Assembly: GCF_947500985.1 (NCBI RefSeq)
Contig: NZ_CANMTX010000001.1
Coordinates: 434,001-498,000 of the forward strand
DNA from: an uncultured Maribacter sp.
GTDB taxonomy: Bacteria > Bacteroidota > Bacteroidia > Flavobacteriales > Flavobacteriaceae
DNA: 64,000 nucleotides
Reading direction: 5' to 3'
Shown: piece after piece, positions 50,213 through 58,341 of the stretch
Layout of the letters: each line of letters opens with the position of its first letter
How positions within the stretch are numbered: position 1 is the stretch's first letter
Program-made: the position numbers and the translations under genes
Notes under the pieces: generated by a model
Database searches by the model: none
What the model saw: only the letters and a program-made list of their open reading frames with translations
Told to the model about the DNA's origin: nothing

Positions 50213-51151
50213 ATGATAGTCTGGATTGTCTTTATTTCCTTCGTTCTAATATTCCTTGCCTTAGATTTAGGTGTTTTTCATAAAGATGAACATGTTATTA
50301 AATCTAAAGAAGCAGGAATCTGGACTGCTATTTTTGTAACGGTTGCATTTGCCTTTAGTGGCGTTATCTATTGGTTGTTCAGTGCAGAAATTATTGCCAA
50401 CCCAACAGGACTAACACCAAACGATGCGGTTTTAAAGTATATTACCGGTTACCTTATTGAACTTTCATTAAGCGTTGACAACGTTTTTGTAATTGCAGTT
50501 ATATTCTCATCATTTAAGATTCCGCCATTATATCAACATCGTGTATTGTTTTGGGGAATTCTTGGTGCAATTGTATTTAGAGCATTAATGATATTTTTTG
50601 GAGTTGCCCTTATCACCAAATTTGAATGGATCATTTATGTGTTTGGCGTGTTCCTATTATATACAGCATTTAACATGCTAAAAGGTGATGATGATGACTT
50701 TGATCCTAAGAACTCTTTCGTATTTAAACAGATCAAAAAGATATACCCAGTAACTTCTACAATGCACGGTCATGATTTCTTTGTGAAAAGAATGGGACTA
50801 AATGCTGCTACTCCCCTATTTGTAGCACTTATTGTTATTGAGCTTACCGATATTCTTTTCGCTTTAGATAGCATACCTGCGATTCTAGCAATTACAGCTG
50901 ATCCATTTATCGTATTTACTTCGAATATCTTAGCTATTTTAGGTTTGCGTTCTATGTACTTTCTAATTTCTAGAATGTTAGAGAAATTTAAGTATATCAA
51001 TTATAGTTTGGTAGTTATTCTTGCTTTTGTTGGATTAAAGATGTTATTCTCCCATTACATACATTTACCGGAATGGGTGTCTTTAACTGTTATTTCAGTT
51101 GCGCTGGTATCAGGAATTTTAGCATCAATGTTAATTAAGGATAAAGAATAG
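50213..51151 (+). CDS. TerC family integral membrane protein
   Basis: The ATG at 50213 (MIVWIVFISFVLIFLALDLG) is preferred over a TTG at 50192 that lies inside the promoter element; 312 residues result. About eight hydrophobic segments are seen, with family motifs LALDLGVFHKDEHVIKSKEA, ELSLSVDNVFVIAVIFSSF and ELTDILFALDSIPAILAIT, which hold conserved acidic residues within membrane spans. TerC/Alx proteins export manganese or support membrane-protein metalation; tellurite resistance is a historical label. A single gene; the converging ACP gene ends 23 bases beyond. Confidence 0.93.
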   Translation: MIVWIVFISFVLIFLALDLGVFHKDEHVIKSKEAGIWTAIFVTVAFAFSGVIYWLFSAEIIANPTGLTPNDAVLKYITGYLIELSLSVDNVFVIAVIFSSFKIPPLYQHRVLFWGILGAIVFRALMIFFGVALITKFEWIIYVFGVFLLYTAFNMLKGDDDDFDPKNSFVFKQIKKIYPVTSTMHGHDFFVKRMGLNAATPLFVALIVIELTDILFALDSIPAILAITADPFIVFTSNILAILGLRSMYFLISRMLEKFKYINYSLVVILAFVGLKMLFSHYIHLPEWVSLTVISVALVSGILASMLIKDKE

Positions 51152-51159
51152 TTCTTTAA

Positions 51160-51176
51160 AGCATTTGTAAAATGCT
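51160..51176. terminator. Short hairpin between convergent terC-like and acp-like genes
   Basis: AGCATTT-GTA-AAATGCT forms a 7-bp hairpin in the 23-base gap between two convergent genes; T-runs are weak, so termination is uncertain. Confidence 0.4.
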
Positions 51177-51429
51177 ACTTTTCTGCTAGCTTGGCATCGA
51201 TAATTGCCATGGCATCATTGACAGTTTGCATTTTATCCATATCATCATTTTCTAAGCGAATGTCGAAAGCGTCTTCTACATCTAATACAATATCTACAAG
51301 ATTTGCAGAATTGATATTTAAATTATTCATGAAGTGACTATCTTGCTCAATATCAGTAACCGCTACGTCTTCGGGAAGATAGATTTTAATGATATCTTTC
51401 AATTTCTGGTATTTTTCTTCTTTAAGCAT
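51175..51429 (-). CDS. Acyl carrier protein of the polyketide/fatty-acid cluster
   Basis: The 84-residue protein has the ACP fold, with the phosphopantetheine Ser at position 41 in NLNINSANLVDIVLDVEDAF followed by DIRLENDDMDKMQTVNDAMA. The Asp before the Ser in the usual DSL motif is Asn here (NSA), a variant seen in specialised ACPs. It carries growing acyl chains for the adjacent ketosynthase and dehydratase. It is the last gene of a seven-gene minus-strand operon, 45 bases after the ketosynthase. Confidence 0.88.
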   Translation of the reverse strand: MLKEEKYQKLKDIIKIYLPEDVAVTDIEQDSHFMNNLNINSANLVDIVLDVEDAFDIRLENDDMDKMQTVNDAMAIIDAKLAEK

Positions 51430-51474
51430 ATATTAATTCAATTAAAATACCCTTTGGTATTATTTTAGTTTTGA

Positions 51475-52752
51475 TTATTCTTTTGTAAATGACTTAAATA
51501 TAACACAAGCATTTACATCTCCGAATCCAAAACTTGCTTTTGCGATAACTTTCGGAGCATGATTATTTGTTTCCCTTGGAATACAGGTATCAGATATCAA
51601 CTTTAAGATCTCTGGATGTATATCATCACAATTCACATTCTTAAACACTACCTGCTCTTTAAATTGTAATATCGTGGCGACACTTTCAATACTACCAGCT
51701 GCCGCCAAACAATGACCCACCGAACCCTTGAATGAATTGATATACGGAAAATCGTCATGATTTCTCCCAAGTGCTTTACTCCAGTTTTCTATTTCTAGTC
51801 CGTCTTTCGTAGTTGCAGTTAAATGCCCATTAATTACATCAATATCTGAAGCATCAATACCCGCATTAGTCACCGCATTTCGTATGCAACGTTGCACCGC
51901 AATACTATTTGGCGCGGTCATGGATCCTTCTCCTAATTGTCCGCCGCTATTAATTTCACCTCCAAGTACTTCTGCATAAATATGTGCACCTCGTTTTTGG
52001 GCACTTTCCAAGGACTCTAACACCAATGCTCCTGCTCCACTACCAGGAATGAATCCTGCTGCAGTGGCACTCATAGGTCTACTTGCCTTGGTTGGATTAT
52101 CATTATACGATCTTGGTAAAATACGCATGGCATCAAAGCCGCCCCATACATACGGTCCACTATCACTACAACTACCGGTCAACATAATTTCTGCTTTTCC
52201 CTGACTAATGCGATCGTATGCCATAATAATACCTTCTGCACCTGTTGTACATGCCGCTGAGTTTGTAGTGACTTGATTTCCGCAACCTAATAATCCACCT
52301 AAATAGGCACTTATACCGCTTGCCATAGTTTGTACCACCGAAGTGCTACCAAGTCTACGAACATTACCTTCATCTATTAAATGTATGGCTTCCCTAAACT
52401 TATCTACTCCTAAAATACCGGTACCAAAAATGATTCCGCGATCCCAACTTGGTTCGTTGGTCGTATTCTTTTCTAAACCAGCATCTTTCCAAGCATCTAC
52501 TCCTGCAATTACTCCATATACAATTCCCGTAGCATTTAATCCTCTGCGCTCTAATGGGGTAAAATAATTGTCAATGAGATTGTCTTTCACCAATGGCTCA
52601 CCTGCAACCTGACACCCAAAACCTAGTTTTTCTAGATTTGGCTGATGCCGAAGTCCGCTTTTACCTTCTAGCAACGCATTTGTAAAATCAGTAAGACCTA
52701 CACCATTTGGTGCACATACTCCTAAGCCCGTAATAACTACACGTCTACTCAT
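51475..52752 (-). CDS. Beta-ketoacyl-ACP synthase (KAS II type)
   Basis: The 425-residue enzyme starts RRVVITGLGVCAPNGVG as FabF-type proteins do. The active-site Cys168 sits in TTNSAACTTGAEG, and His residues lie in NGHLTATTKDG (about 309) and SVGHCLAAAGS (about 346), giving the Cys-His-His triad. It condenses malonyl-ACP with an acyl chain. It overlaps the dehydratase gene by eight bases. Because primary FabF is normally encoded elsewhere with fabD and acpP, this is probably a dedicated copy supplying the polyketide synthase. Confidence 0.92.
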   Translation of the reverse strand: MSRRVVITGLGVCAPNGVGLTDFTNALLEGKSGLRHQPNLEKLGFGCQVAGEPLVKDNLIDNYFTPLERRGLNATGIVYGVIAGVDAWKDAGLEKNTTNEPSWDRGIIFGTGILGVDKFREAIHLIDEGNVRRLGSTSVVQTMASGISAYLGGLLGCGNQVTTNSAACTTGAEGIIMAYDRISQGKAEIMLTGSCSDSGPYVWGGFDAMRILPRSYNDNPTKASRPMSATAAGFIPGSGAGALVLESLESAQKRGAHIYAEVLGGEINSGGQLGEGSMTAPNSIAVQRCIRNAVTNAGIDASDIDVINGHLTATTKDGLEIENWSKALGRNHDDFPYINSFKGSVGHCLAAAGSIESVATILQFKEQVVFKNVNCDDIHPEILKLISDTCIPRETNNHAPKVIAKASFGFGDVNACVIFKSFTKE

Positions 52753-53197
52753 TCGCTACACCTATCATGCCTGCTAGAATCCCTTTACAGACCAGTTTAT
52801 CATCTTCATTATACATTTTTACTTCACATTTAAGCTTTTGAAACCTGAAATACACCAATTCTGAAACTACCTTGACACGTTCTCCAGGAAATACCGGTAA
52901 TAGAAATTCCATTTCAGAACTACTCATTCCTATACCTATATTTTCCAATTTAGTTTTTTCACCCAATAAATAAATACCCAAACAAACCAAGCCAATTTGC
53001 GCGGAGCATTCGGTCAAAATTACACCTGGTGTAACGGGATTGTTTTTAAAATGCCCTTTATAAAAATCTGCATCGGGCGAAAACTGATAAGCACCTTCCA
53101 CGCCTTTATCATTAATATTTAATATCTCTTCCACAAATAGAAAAGGCTCTGAATACGGTAGTTGCTTCAATATCCAATTATAAGATTCTTTCATCAT
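52745..53197 (-). CDS. FabZ-like 3-hydroxyacyl-ACP dehydratase
   Basis: The 150-residue protein has the hot-dog fold with the FabZ/FabA active-site stretch DFYKGHFKNNPVTPGVILTE; His in GHF and Glu/Asp in the following helix (ECSAQIGLV) are the catalytic pair. FabZ-type length is normal. It removes water from hydroxyacyl chains in the cluster. Starts nine bases after the SDR gene ends. Confidence 0.88.
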   Translation of the reverse strand: MMKESYNWILKQLPYSEPFLFVEEILNINDKGVEGAYQFSPDADFYKGHFKNNPVTPGVILTECSAQIGLVCLGIYLLGEKTKLENIGIGMSSSEMEFLLPVFPGERVKVVSELVYFRFQKLKCEVKMYNEDDKLVCKGILAGMIGVANE

Positions 53198-53206
53198 CTA
53201 TAAATG

Positions 53207-53989
53207 TTACATCAAACTTTCGCCGCCATCAACTTTTATGACGGTTCCCGTAATCCATTTTGCTTCATTCATAGTTAACAAATACACTGCATTTGCAACG
53301 TCTTCGGGAGTTGTTAAACGGTTCTGCGGATTTCTTTTTAAGGCATTTTCTTTAATTCGCTCGTAACCGGGAATCATTGATAACGATTTGGTCATAGTAA
53401 TACCTGCTTGTATACAGTTTGCTTTTATACCAATAGGTGCAAACTCTAACGCAATACTTCTGGTTAGTGCTTCTAAAGCTACTTTAGCCACCGAAACAGC
53501 ACTATAATTTGGTAATGCTTTCTTATTACCTTCACTTGTAAATGAAACTATACGCGTATCGTCTGCAAATAAATTTGCCGTAACCAGTGCTTTTGTCCAA
53601 TCATATAAGCTTAAAGCCATGGCATCGAAAGTGATTCTAAAATCGGTATCGACCAAGGTTGGTCTACTTTCAGAATACATGGGCTTAAGCGTTCCTTTAG
53701 CTACACTATGTATCAATACTTTTATTTGATGCCCTTCTGGTAACTGTTGCTGAATATTAGAAATAATATCTTCGCGTTTTTCAGCATTCAATACATCTAC
53801 ATTCATGGCTATCAATTCATTTCCAAAGGCACGAATTTCATCGAATCCTTTTTCAATCTCATCCATAACTGCACGTCGATCTCGGTGCATAATTAAAATA
53901 TGGTAACCGTGACTAGCCAATTTCTTTGCCGTAGCTAGTCCGAGTCCGCTACTTCCGCCTAATATTAAAGCCCAATAGGTATTTTTCAT
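53207..53989 (-). CDS. Short-chain dehydrogenase/reductase (FabG/FabL-like)
   Basis: The 260-residue enzyme has the Rossmann ILGGSSGLGLATAKKL motif, a catalytic Tyr-x6-Lys arrangement in NYSAVSVAKVALEAL, and the C-terminal EDVANAVYLLTMNEAKWITG TVIKVDGGES typical of acyl-ACP reductases. The spacing (Tyr-Ser-Ala-Val-Ser-Val-Ala-Lys) leans toward enoyl-ACP reductase III (FabL) rather than plain FabG, though which reduction it does is open. With the KAS, dehydratase and ACP it completes a mini fatty-acid cycle. Confidence 0.85.
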   Translation of the reverse strand: MKNTYWALILGGSSGLGLATAKKLASHGYHILIMHRDRRAVMDEIEKGFDEIRAFGNELIAMNVDVLNAEKREDIISNIQQQLPEGHQIKVLIHSVAKGTLKPMYSESRPTLVDTDFRITFDAMALSLYDWTKALVTANLFADDTRIVSFTSEGNKKALPNYSAVSVAKVALEALTRSIALEFAPIGIKANCIQAGITMTKSLSMIPGYERIKENALKRNPQNRLTTPEDVANAVYLLTMNEAKWITGTVIKVDGGESLM

Positions 53990-54005
53990 AATTTTTATTT
54001 AGATG

Positions 54006-55061
54006 CTACCATTCTATCAATACGCGTTGTGCAGAGAAACCGGGACCAAAACTTAATATCAGCCCTTGCTCACCGGCTGTTATATCCTTTTCTAAAAAAC
54101 GCTCTAACACGTATAAAACAGTAGCACTACTCATGTTTCCATAAAGACGTAATACCTCTCGGGTATCATCAATATTTTTACCTAAAGCACCAAAAAGCGA
54201 TTCTACAGTTTGTACTATTTTCTTTCCTCCGGGATGAAAAATTAAATGGTCCACCTTTTGAATATCACTGCCATACTTTTCTAAGAACGGATGTACGATA
54301 TCGGCAAAATGATTCGATATCGTTTCAGGTACTGCCGGATCAAGAATCATTTTTAAACCATGATTGGTTAAATCGAAACCCATCATTTGCGTAGCATCTT
54401 TAAAGTGATACATTTCTTCTCCTATTATTTTTGGTCCTACAGCATCTTCTTCGGATGATAATAGTACACAAGCCGCACCATCACCAAAAATAGCCGCACT
54501 TACCATATTTGCCATAGAATAATCTTGGAGTTGAAATGTTGCCGTCGGACTCTCAACAGAAACCAATGCAATACGCTTACCAGGATTGGATTTTAAGAAA
54601 TTATGGGCATATATGAGCCCAGATACTCCCGCAGCGCAACCCATTTCAGTCACTGGAAGTCTTACCACATCTTGACGCAACCCTAATTCATTTATCAAAT
54701 ACGCATCTAAAGACGGTATCATAATACCTGTGCAACTTACCGTAATAATATAATCAATGGATGAAGCTTCCCAATCGCTTTTCTGAAGTGCATTTCTAAG
54801 TACGTTAGCACCCATTCGCTTGGCTTCTTTACTATAAATTTTGTTCTTATCTTCAAAAGAAGTAGTTACAAATACATCTTCAGGTGGCATAATAGAGAAC
54901 CTTTTATCTACTGCAGCACCTTCAAAAATCTTAACGACCTTACGAGAAAAGCGTTCCTCTTGACCACTTAGCCAAAACTCTACAAGGGGAATGATATCTT
55001 TTGTATTTCTAGAATACGGTGGTAATTCTTTTGTAACACTAACAATTCTTGTATAATTCAT
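54006..55061 (-). CDS. Type III polyketide synthase (chalcone-synthase-like)
   Basis: The 351-residue enzyme has the complete catalytic triad: Cys142 in VTEMGCAAGVSG, His276 in LIFHPGGKKIV and Asn309 in LYGNMSSATVLYVLE. The SCTGIMIPSLDAYLINELGL and GDGAACVLLS motifs are family marks. It condenses malonyl units onto an acyl starter to give alkylpyrones or alkylresorcinols. Lying between a methyltransferase and a set of fatty-acid synthesis genes, it presumably receives its starter from them. Starter length and product cannot be read from the sequence. Confidence 0.93.
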   Translation of the reverse strand: MNYTRIVSVTKELPPYSRNTKDIIPLVEFWLSGQEERFSRKVVKIFEGAAVDKRFSIMPPEDVFVTTSFEDKNKIYSKEAKRMGANVLRNALQKSDWEASSIDYIITVSCTGIMIPSLDAYLINELGLRQDVVRLPVTEMGCAAGVSGLIYAHNFLKSNPGKRIALVSVESPTATFQLQDYSMANMVSAAIFGDGAACVLLSSEEDAVGPKIIGEEMYHFKDATQMMGFDLTNHGLKMILDPAVPETISNHFADIVHPFLEKYGSDIQKVDHLIFHPGGKKIVQTVESLFGALGKNIDDTREVLRLYGNMSSATVLYVLERFLEKDITAGEQGLILSFGPGFSAQRVLIEW

Positions 55062-55085
55062 AGCTATTCTTAAACTTCAATCTAC

Positions 55086-55793
55086 TTATTTCTTTTTTAA
55101 GACCCATACATATCTAAAAGCCCATTTCCATTTAATATAGTGTGATACGTTGCTAACCTGACTGGCAAAATGCTGTAACTCTTCCTTTTTAAATGCTCTA
55201 CGTATAGATAACAGTCCGTCTTTCTTTGCTATTTCTGTTCTAATAAAAAATAGACTAAATGTCTTGAATAAATAATATGCAACGGGACTCCGTTCCAAAT
55301 CATTTATAACCACTCCTAACTTTGCGATATCTACAAAGCGATTTACGAACTTAATTACTCCTTCATCTGTAAAATGATGTAAGGTCAAAGTCGTCATAAC
55401 CACATCTACATTCCATTCAGAAAAATCAGTTTTTAAAATATCGGTATTTAGGTAACTAATCTCAGGATAATCAGATGAGTATTGCTTTGCTAATTGCAAT
55501 CCTTGTTCATTAAAATCAACTCCAATCAATTTAAGTTTTACATTCTTCTTTCTTGCTGCTAATGCCAGCTTTCTAAGCATGGTTCCTTCGGCACAACCCA
55601 TATCTAAAATCGTATACGATTCTTTATTGTTTTTCTCAAGTAACTCAAAAACAGAACCTAAGGTTATACTATAACCCCCAAGCAACCTATTTACCCTATT
55701 AATATCTTGCAGTATCGTTTCTAGCTCATTAGTTGTACCTAAAAAGGTATCCATGATTTCCACTTCACTACTTCTTTGTGTAAAATCTACCAT
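55086..55793 (-). CDS. Class I SAM-dependent methyltransferase
   Basis: The 235-residue protein has motif I as TILDMGCAEGTMLRKLAL and further motifs LKLIGVDFNEQGLQLAK and DVVMTTLTLHHFTDEGVIKF. The enzyme family transfers a methyl group from SAM to O, N or C. It overlaps the FAD-dependent gene by one base and precedes the type III synthase, so its substrate is likely the polyketide product, as in phenolic-lipid tailoring. Confidence 0.88.
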   Translation of the reverse strand: MVDFTQRSSEVEIMDTFLGTTNELETILQDINRVNRLLGGYSITLGSVFELLEKNNKESYTILDMGCAEGTMLRKLALAARKKNVKLKLIGVDFNEQGLQLAKQYSSDYPEISYLNTDILKTDFSEWNVDVVMTTLTLHHFTDEGVIKFVNRFVDIAKLGVVINDLERSPVAYYLFKTFSLFFIRTEIAKKDGLLSIRRAFKKEELQHFASQVSNVSHYIKWKWAFRYVWVLKKK

Positions 55794-56914
55794 TATGATA
55801 TTAATTCTCCATGGGTTTTAGAAATAATAAACTTCAATATTGATTTAGATTTTCCAACAGTTTTAATTCCCATTGAAACTAATCTTTTATTCATTAAGAC
55901 GGACTGTAATTTTCTGCCGAACCATAAACGTTTACTAAAAGCTTTTGACCATGCCTTTTTATAATCAATTTCTAAGTCAATACGTTTATAATCTGATTCA
56001 CTAACATATTTTGATATTAATTCAGATACAATCTTAGCGCTGTGAATAGCCATTGCCATACCATTTCCACAAAGTGGATGTATAAGCCCAGCAGTATCGC
56101 CACACATCAACATATGATCGACCACGTTATCTTTTTCGTCAAAGGCTATTTGAGCAATGGTCATAGGTTTCTTAAAAACAGGGATTGCATTTGATAGAAA
56201 CTCTTTTAAAAACGGGTTCTCTGCAACTACTTCAGTATTGAAACTTTGAATATCCTTATATCCTTTAAAGCTTTCATAACTAACTAGATAACAAAAATTC
56301 ACCGCTCCGGTTTCCGTTTTTGAGAGTCCGCCGTAACCGCCATTAAAATTGTGCAGCGCAACTACATCTTCCTGAAAATCTTCAAGTTCATAATGTCCTT
56401 TTACCGCCAACCATGATTGCTTTTTCTTACTGAAAGCCCTATCTAAATCCTTATCTAAGACCGATCGTTTACCATAAGCTCCTATGGCAATTTTAGAATA
56501 ATAGGTACAAAACTTGGTAGTAATAGTGAAAATATCATTCTTAAATACTGTCGCTATGACCTTCTCCAAGTAAAAAATGACCCCAAGCTCTTTTGCACGT
56601 TCAAAAAGCAAATTGTCAAGCGTATATCTACTTATGCCAAATCCGCCCAAGGGCAAATCGGTCTCAACGATAAATCCGTCTTCTGTACTTATTTGAAATT
56701 GTGAAATATCTTTGGCCCCTTCTGCCTTTAGGTCTACTCCTAACCGTTTTAAATACGGATCAATTTCTTTAGATACATATTCGCCACATACTTTATGATG
56801 CGGATATTGCTGCATTTCAATCACAGCGACATCCAATCCTTCCGAAGCCAAATGAATAGCAGCTGTTAATCCCGCTAGTCCACCTCCTATAATAAGTATG
56901 CCGTGTTCTTTCAC
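55793..56914 (-). CDS. FAD-dependent oxidoreductase (geranylgeranyl-reductase/hydroxylase-like)
   Basis: A dinucleotide-binding GILIIGGGLAGLTAAIHLAS starts the 373-residue flavoprotein, followed by HHKVCGEYVSKE and the second FAD motif MLCGDTAGLIHPLCGNGMAM. These fit the geranylgeranyl reductase / PHBH-type hydroxylase group. The start codon is GTG; an out-of-frame ATG lies three bases before it. It heads the seven-gene operon and could hydroxylate a phenolic lipid or reduce its chain. The OmpA gene upstream has its own terminator, so this operon begins here. Confidence 0.85.
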   Translation of the reverse strand: MKEHGILIIGGGLAGLTAAIHLASEGLDVAVIEMQQYPHHKVCGEYVSKEIDPYLKRLGVDLKAEGAKDISQFQISTEDGFIVETDLPLGGFGISRYTLDNLLFERAKELGVIFYLEKVIATVFKNDIFTITTKFCTYYSKIAIGAYGKRSVLDKDLDRAFSKKKQSWLAVKGHYELEDFQEDVVALHNFNGGYGGLSKTETGAVNFCYLVSYESFKGYKDIQSFNTEVVAENPFLKEFLSNAIPVFKKPMTIAQIAFDEKDNVVDHMLMCGDTAGLIHPLCGNGMAMAIHSAKIVSELISKYVSESDYKRIDLEIDYKKAWSKAFSKRLWFGRKLQSVLMNKRLVSMGIKTVGKSKSILKFIISKTHGELIS

Positions 56915-56940
56915 TGCATGGAAGTTACACCAAAAACAAA

Positions 56941-56964
56941 AAAGCCCTGCAAGTGCAGGGCTTT
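56941..56964. terminator. Rho-independent terminator of the OmpA-like gene
   Basis: AAAGCCCTGC-AAGT-GCAGGGCTTT is a perfect 10-bp stem with T-runs on both strands, between the OmpA-like gene and the start of the polyketide operon. Confidence 0.88.
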
Positions 56965-56995
56965 TATTTTAACTCAATACTAAAATTTGTATCTC

Positions 56996-57688
56996 TTAGT
57001 TCGTTTGTGTTTGTGCTTCTTGTTTTAAAGACTCACTAGCTACAATCGCTAATTCAACACGTCTGTTCTTTGCTTTACCGGCTGTAGTTGTATTATCACC
57101 TACTGGTTGTGTTTCACCATACCATTTCGTATCAAAACGACTAGCGTCGATACCTTGACTGATTAAATAGTTCGTTACAGATTCTGCTCTTTGCTTAGAT
57201 AAGTTCAAATTATACTCATCGGCACCAGCACTATCGGTATGACCTTCTACTAAAATATTAGATTGAGGATATTCTTTGAAAATACCTACTAGTTTATCTA
57301 GTGTCACTGCAGATGTTCCTTGAACATTAGATTTGTTGGTATCAAAATACACACCAGCTTCTTCATTGAACGTTACGTTGATACCTTCACCAACACGCTT
57401 TACTTCTGCACCAGGTATTTCTTCTTCAATACGTTCTGCTTGGCGGTCCATTCTATTACCAATATAACCACCGGCAGCACCACCTATTGCAGCACCTAAA
57501 ATGGCACCAAGCGCCGTATTATTACCGCTACCAACATTATTCCCCAAGATTCCACCGATTAAAGCCCCTCCTGAAGCACCTATAACCGCTCCTTTTTGTG
57601 TTTTATTTGCATTCTTTACTGTACTACAGCTCATTACCAAGGCAAGAGCAATTATGTAACTAGTTCTACGTAATATCATTGTTTTCAT
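56996..57688 (-). CDS. OmpA-family lipoprotein with glycine zipper
   Basis: The 230-residue protein starts with a lipoprotein signal (Cys21, IALALVMSCSTVK). A glycine-zipper segment follows (about 33-80: GAVIGASGGALIGGILGNNV and ALGAILGAAIGGAAGGYIGN). The peptidoglycan-binding OmpA domain comes last (about 105-215), with VYFDTNKSNVQ, ILVEGHTDSAGADEYNLNLS, LSKQRAESVTNYLISQGID and NRRVEL. It anchors the outer membrane to the cell wall. Start and terminator delimit a single-gene unit, though the lipocalin-like gene 26 bases upstream may be co-transcribed. Confidence 0.93.
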   Translation of the reverse strand: MKTMILRRTSYIIALALVMSCSTVKNANKTQKGAVIGASGGALIGGILGNNVGSGNNTALGAILGAAIGGAAGGYIGNRMDRQAERIEEEIPGAEVKRVGEGINVTFNEEAGVYFDTNKSNVQGTSAVTLDKLVGIFKEYPQSNILVEGHTDSAGADEYNLNLSKQRAESVTNYLISQGIDASRFDTKWYGETQPVGDNTTTAGKAKNRRVELAIVASESLKQEAQTQTN

Positions 57689-57714
57689 ATGCTTATTTTA
57701 AATTTTAAGTAAAT

Positions 57715-58194
57715 TTATTTTTTACTGAATTGGTACACTACATTTATTGGAGCACCTTCTACCATGACATTAGATTTTAACGTCATAGCTGATTCGGTAA
57801 GGTTTTCTATATTTAAACGATAACCTGCACCTCCAGAAATATCTTGATTTTTTTCGTTAATGAATTTGAATTGTAACTGACTAGTGTAGTTCTCTTCACG
57901 TTCAACAACCGACCATCTAATATAACGGTCTCCACCAGTACAAAAAGTAGATTGGTCAATAGTATATCTACCAGTGCTATTGTTATCACGAAAGAACCAT
58001 TCGCTACCTTCTAAACATATATCTTCTACGTCATTAAATAATACTGCCTTTACATTGCCAGTATTACCCTCAAAAGAAACATCATTTAAAGTCCATGTGC
58101 CGCTTAGTAGATTTCTTTTTGCACGAGCATCTTTAGACACTGAACATGAGGTTATTAAAAGTACAATACTAAAAAGTAAAATTATTTTTTTCAT
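57715..58194 (-). CDS. Lipocalin-like lipoprotein
   Basis: The 159-residue protein has a lipobox (LLITSCSVSK, Cys17). The body begins with LLSGTWTLNDVSFEGNTGNV, a lipocalin-like first strand, and continues with alternating strands ending MVEGAPINVVYQFSKK. The Bacteroidota lipocalin-like family is abundant and poorly understood; it may bind a hydrophobic molecule at the outer membrane. It lies 26 bases upstream of the OmpA-like gene on the same strand. Confidence 0.75.
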   Translation of the reverse strand: MKKIILLFSIVLLITSCSVSKDARAKRNLLSGTWTLNDVSFEGNTGNVKAVLFNDVEDICLEGSEWFFRDNNSTGRYTIDQSTFCTGGDRYIRWSVVEREENYTSQLQFKFINEKNQDISGGAGYRLNIENLTESAMTLKSNVMVEGAPINVVYQFSKK

Positions 58195-58341
58195 AAGTAA
58201 AAAATTTAGGTTTGATCTATATACGTTGCTTGTTATTCTTTGGATGAATTAATTTTATTTATTCGACCAAATGCCACTACAAAGATGCTGCTAAATGTAA
58301 ATACCTATTACCTCTTTTAACATATTTCTTAACGTATTTCC

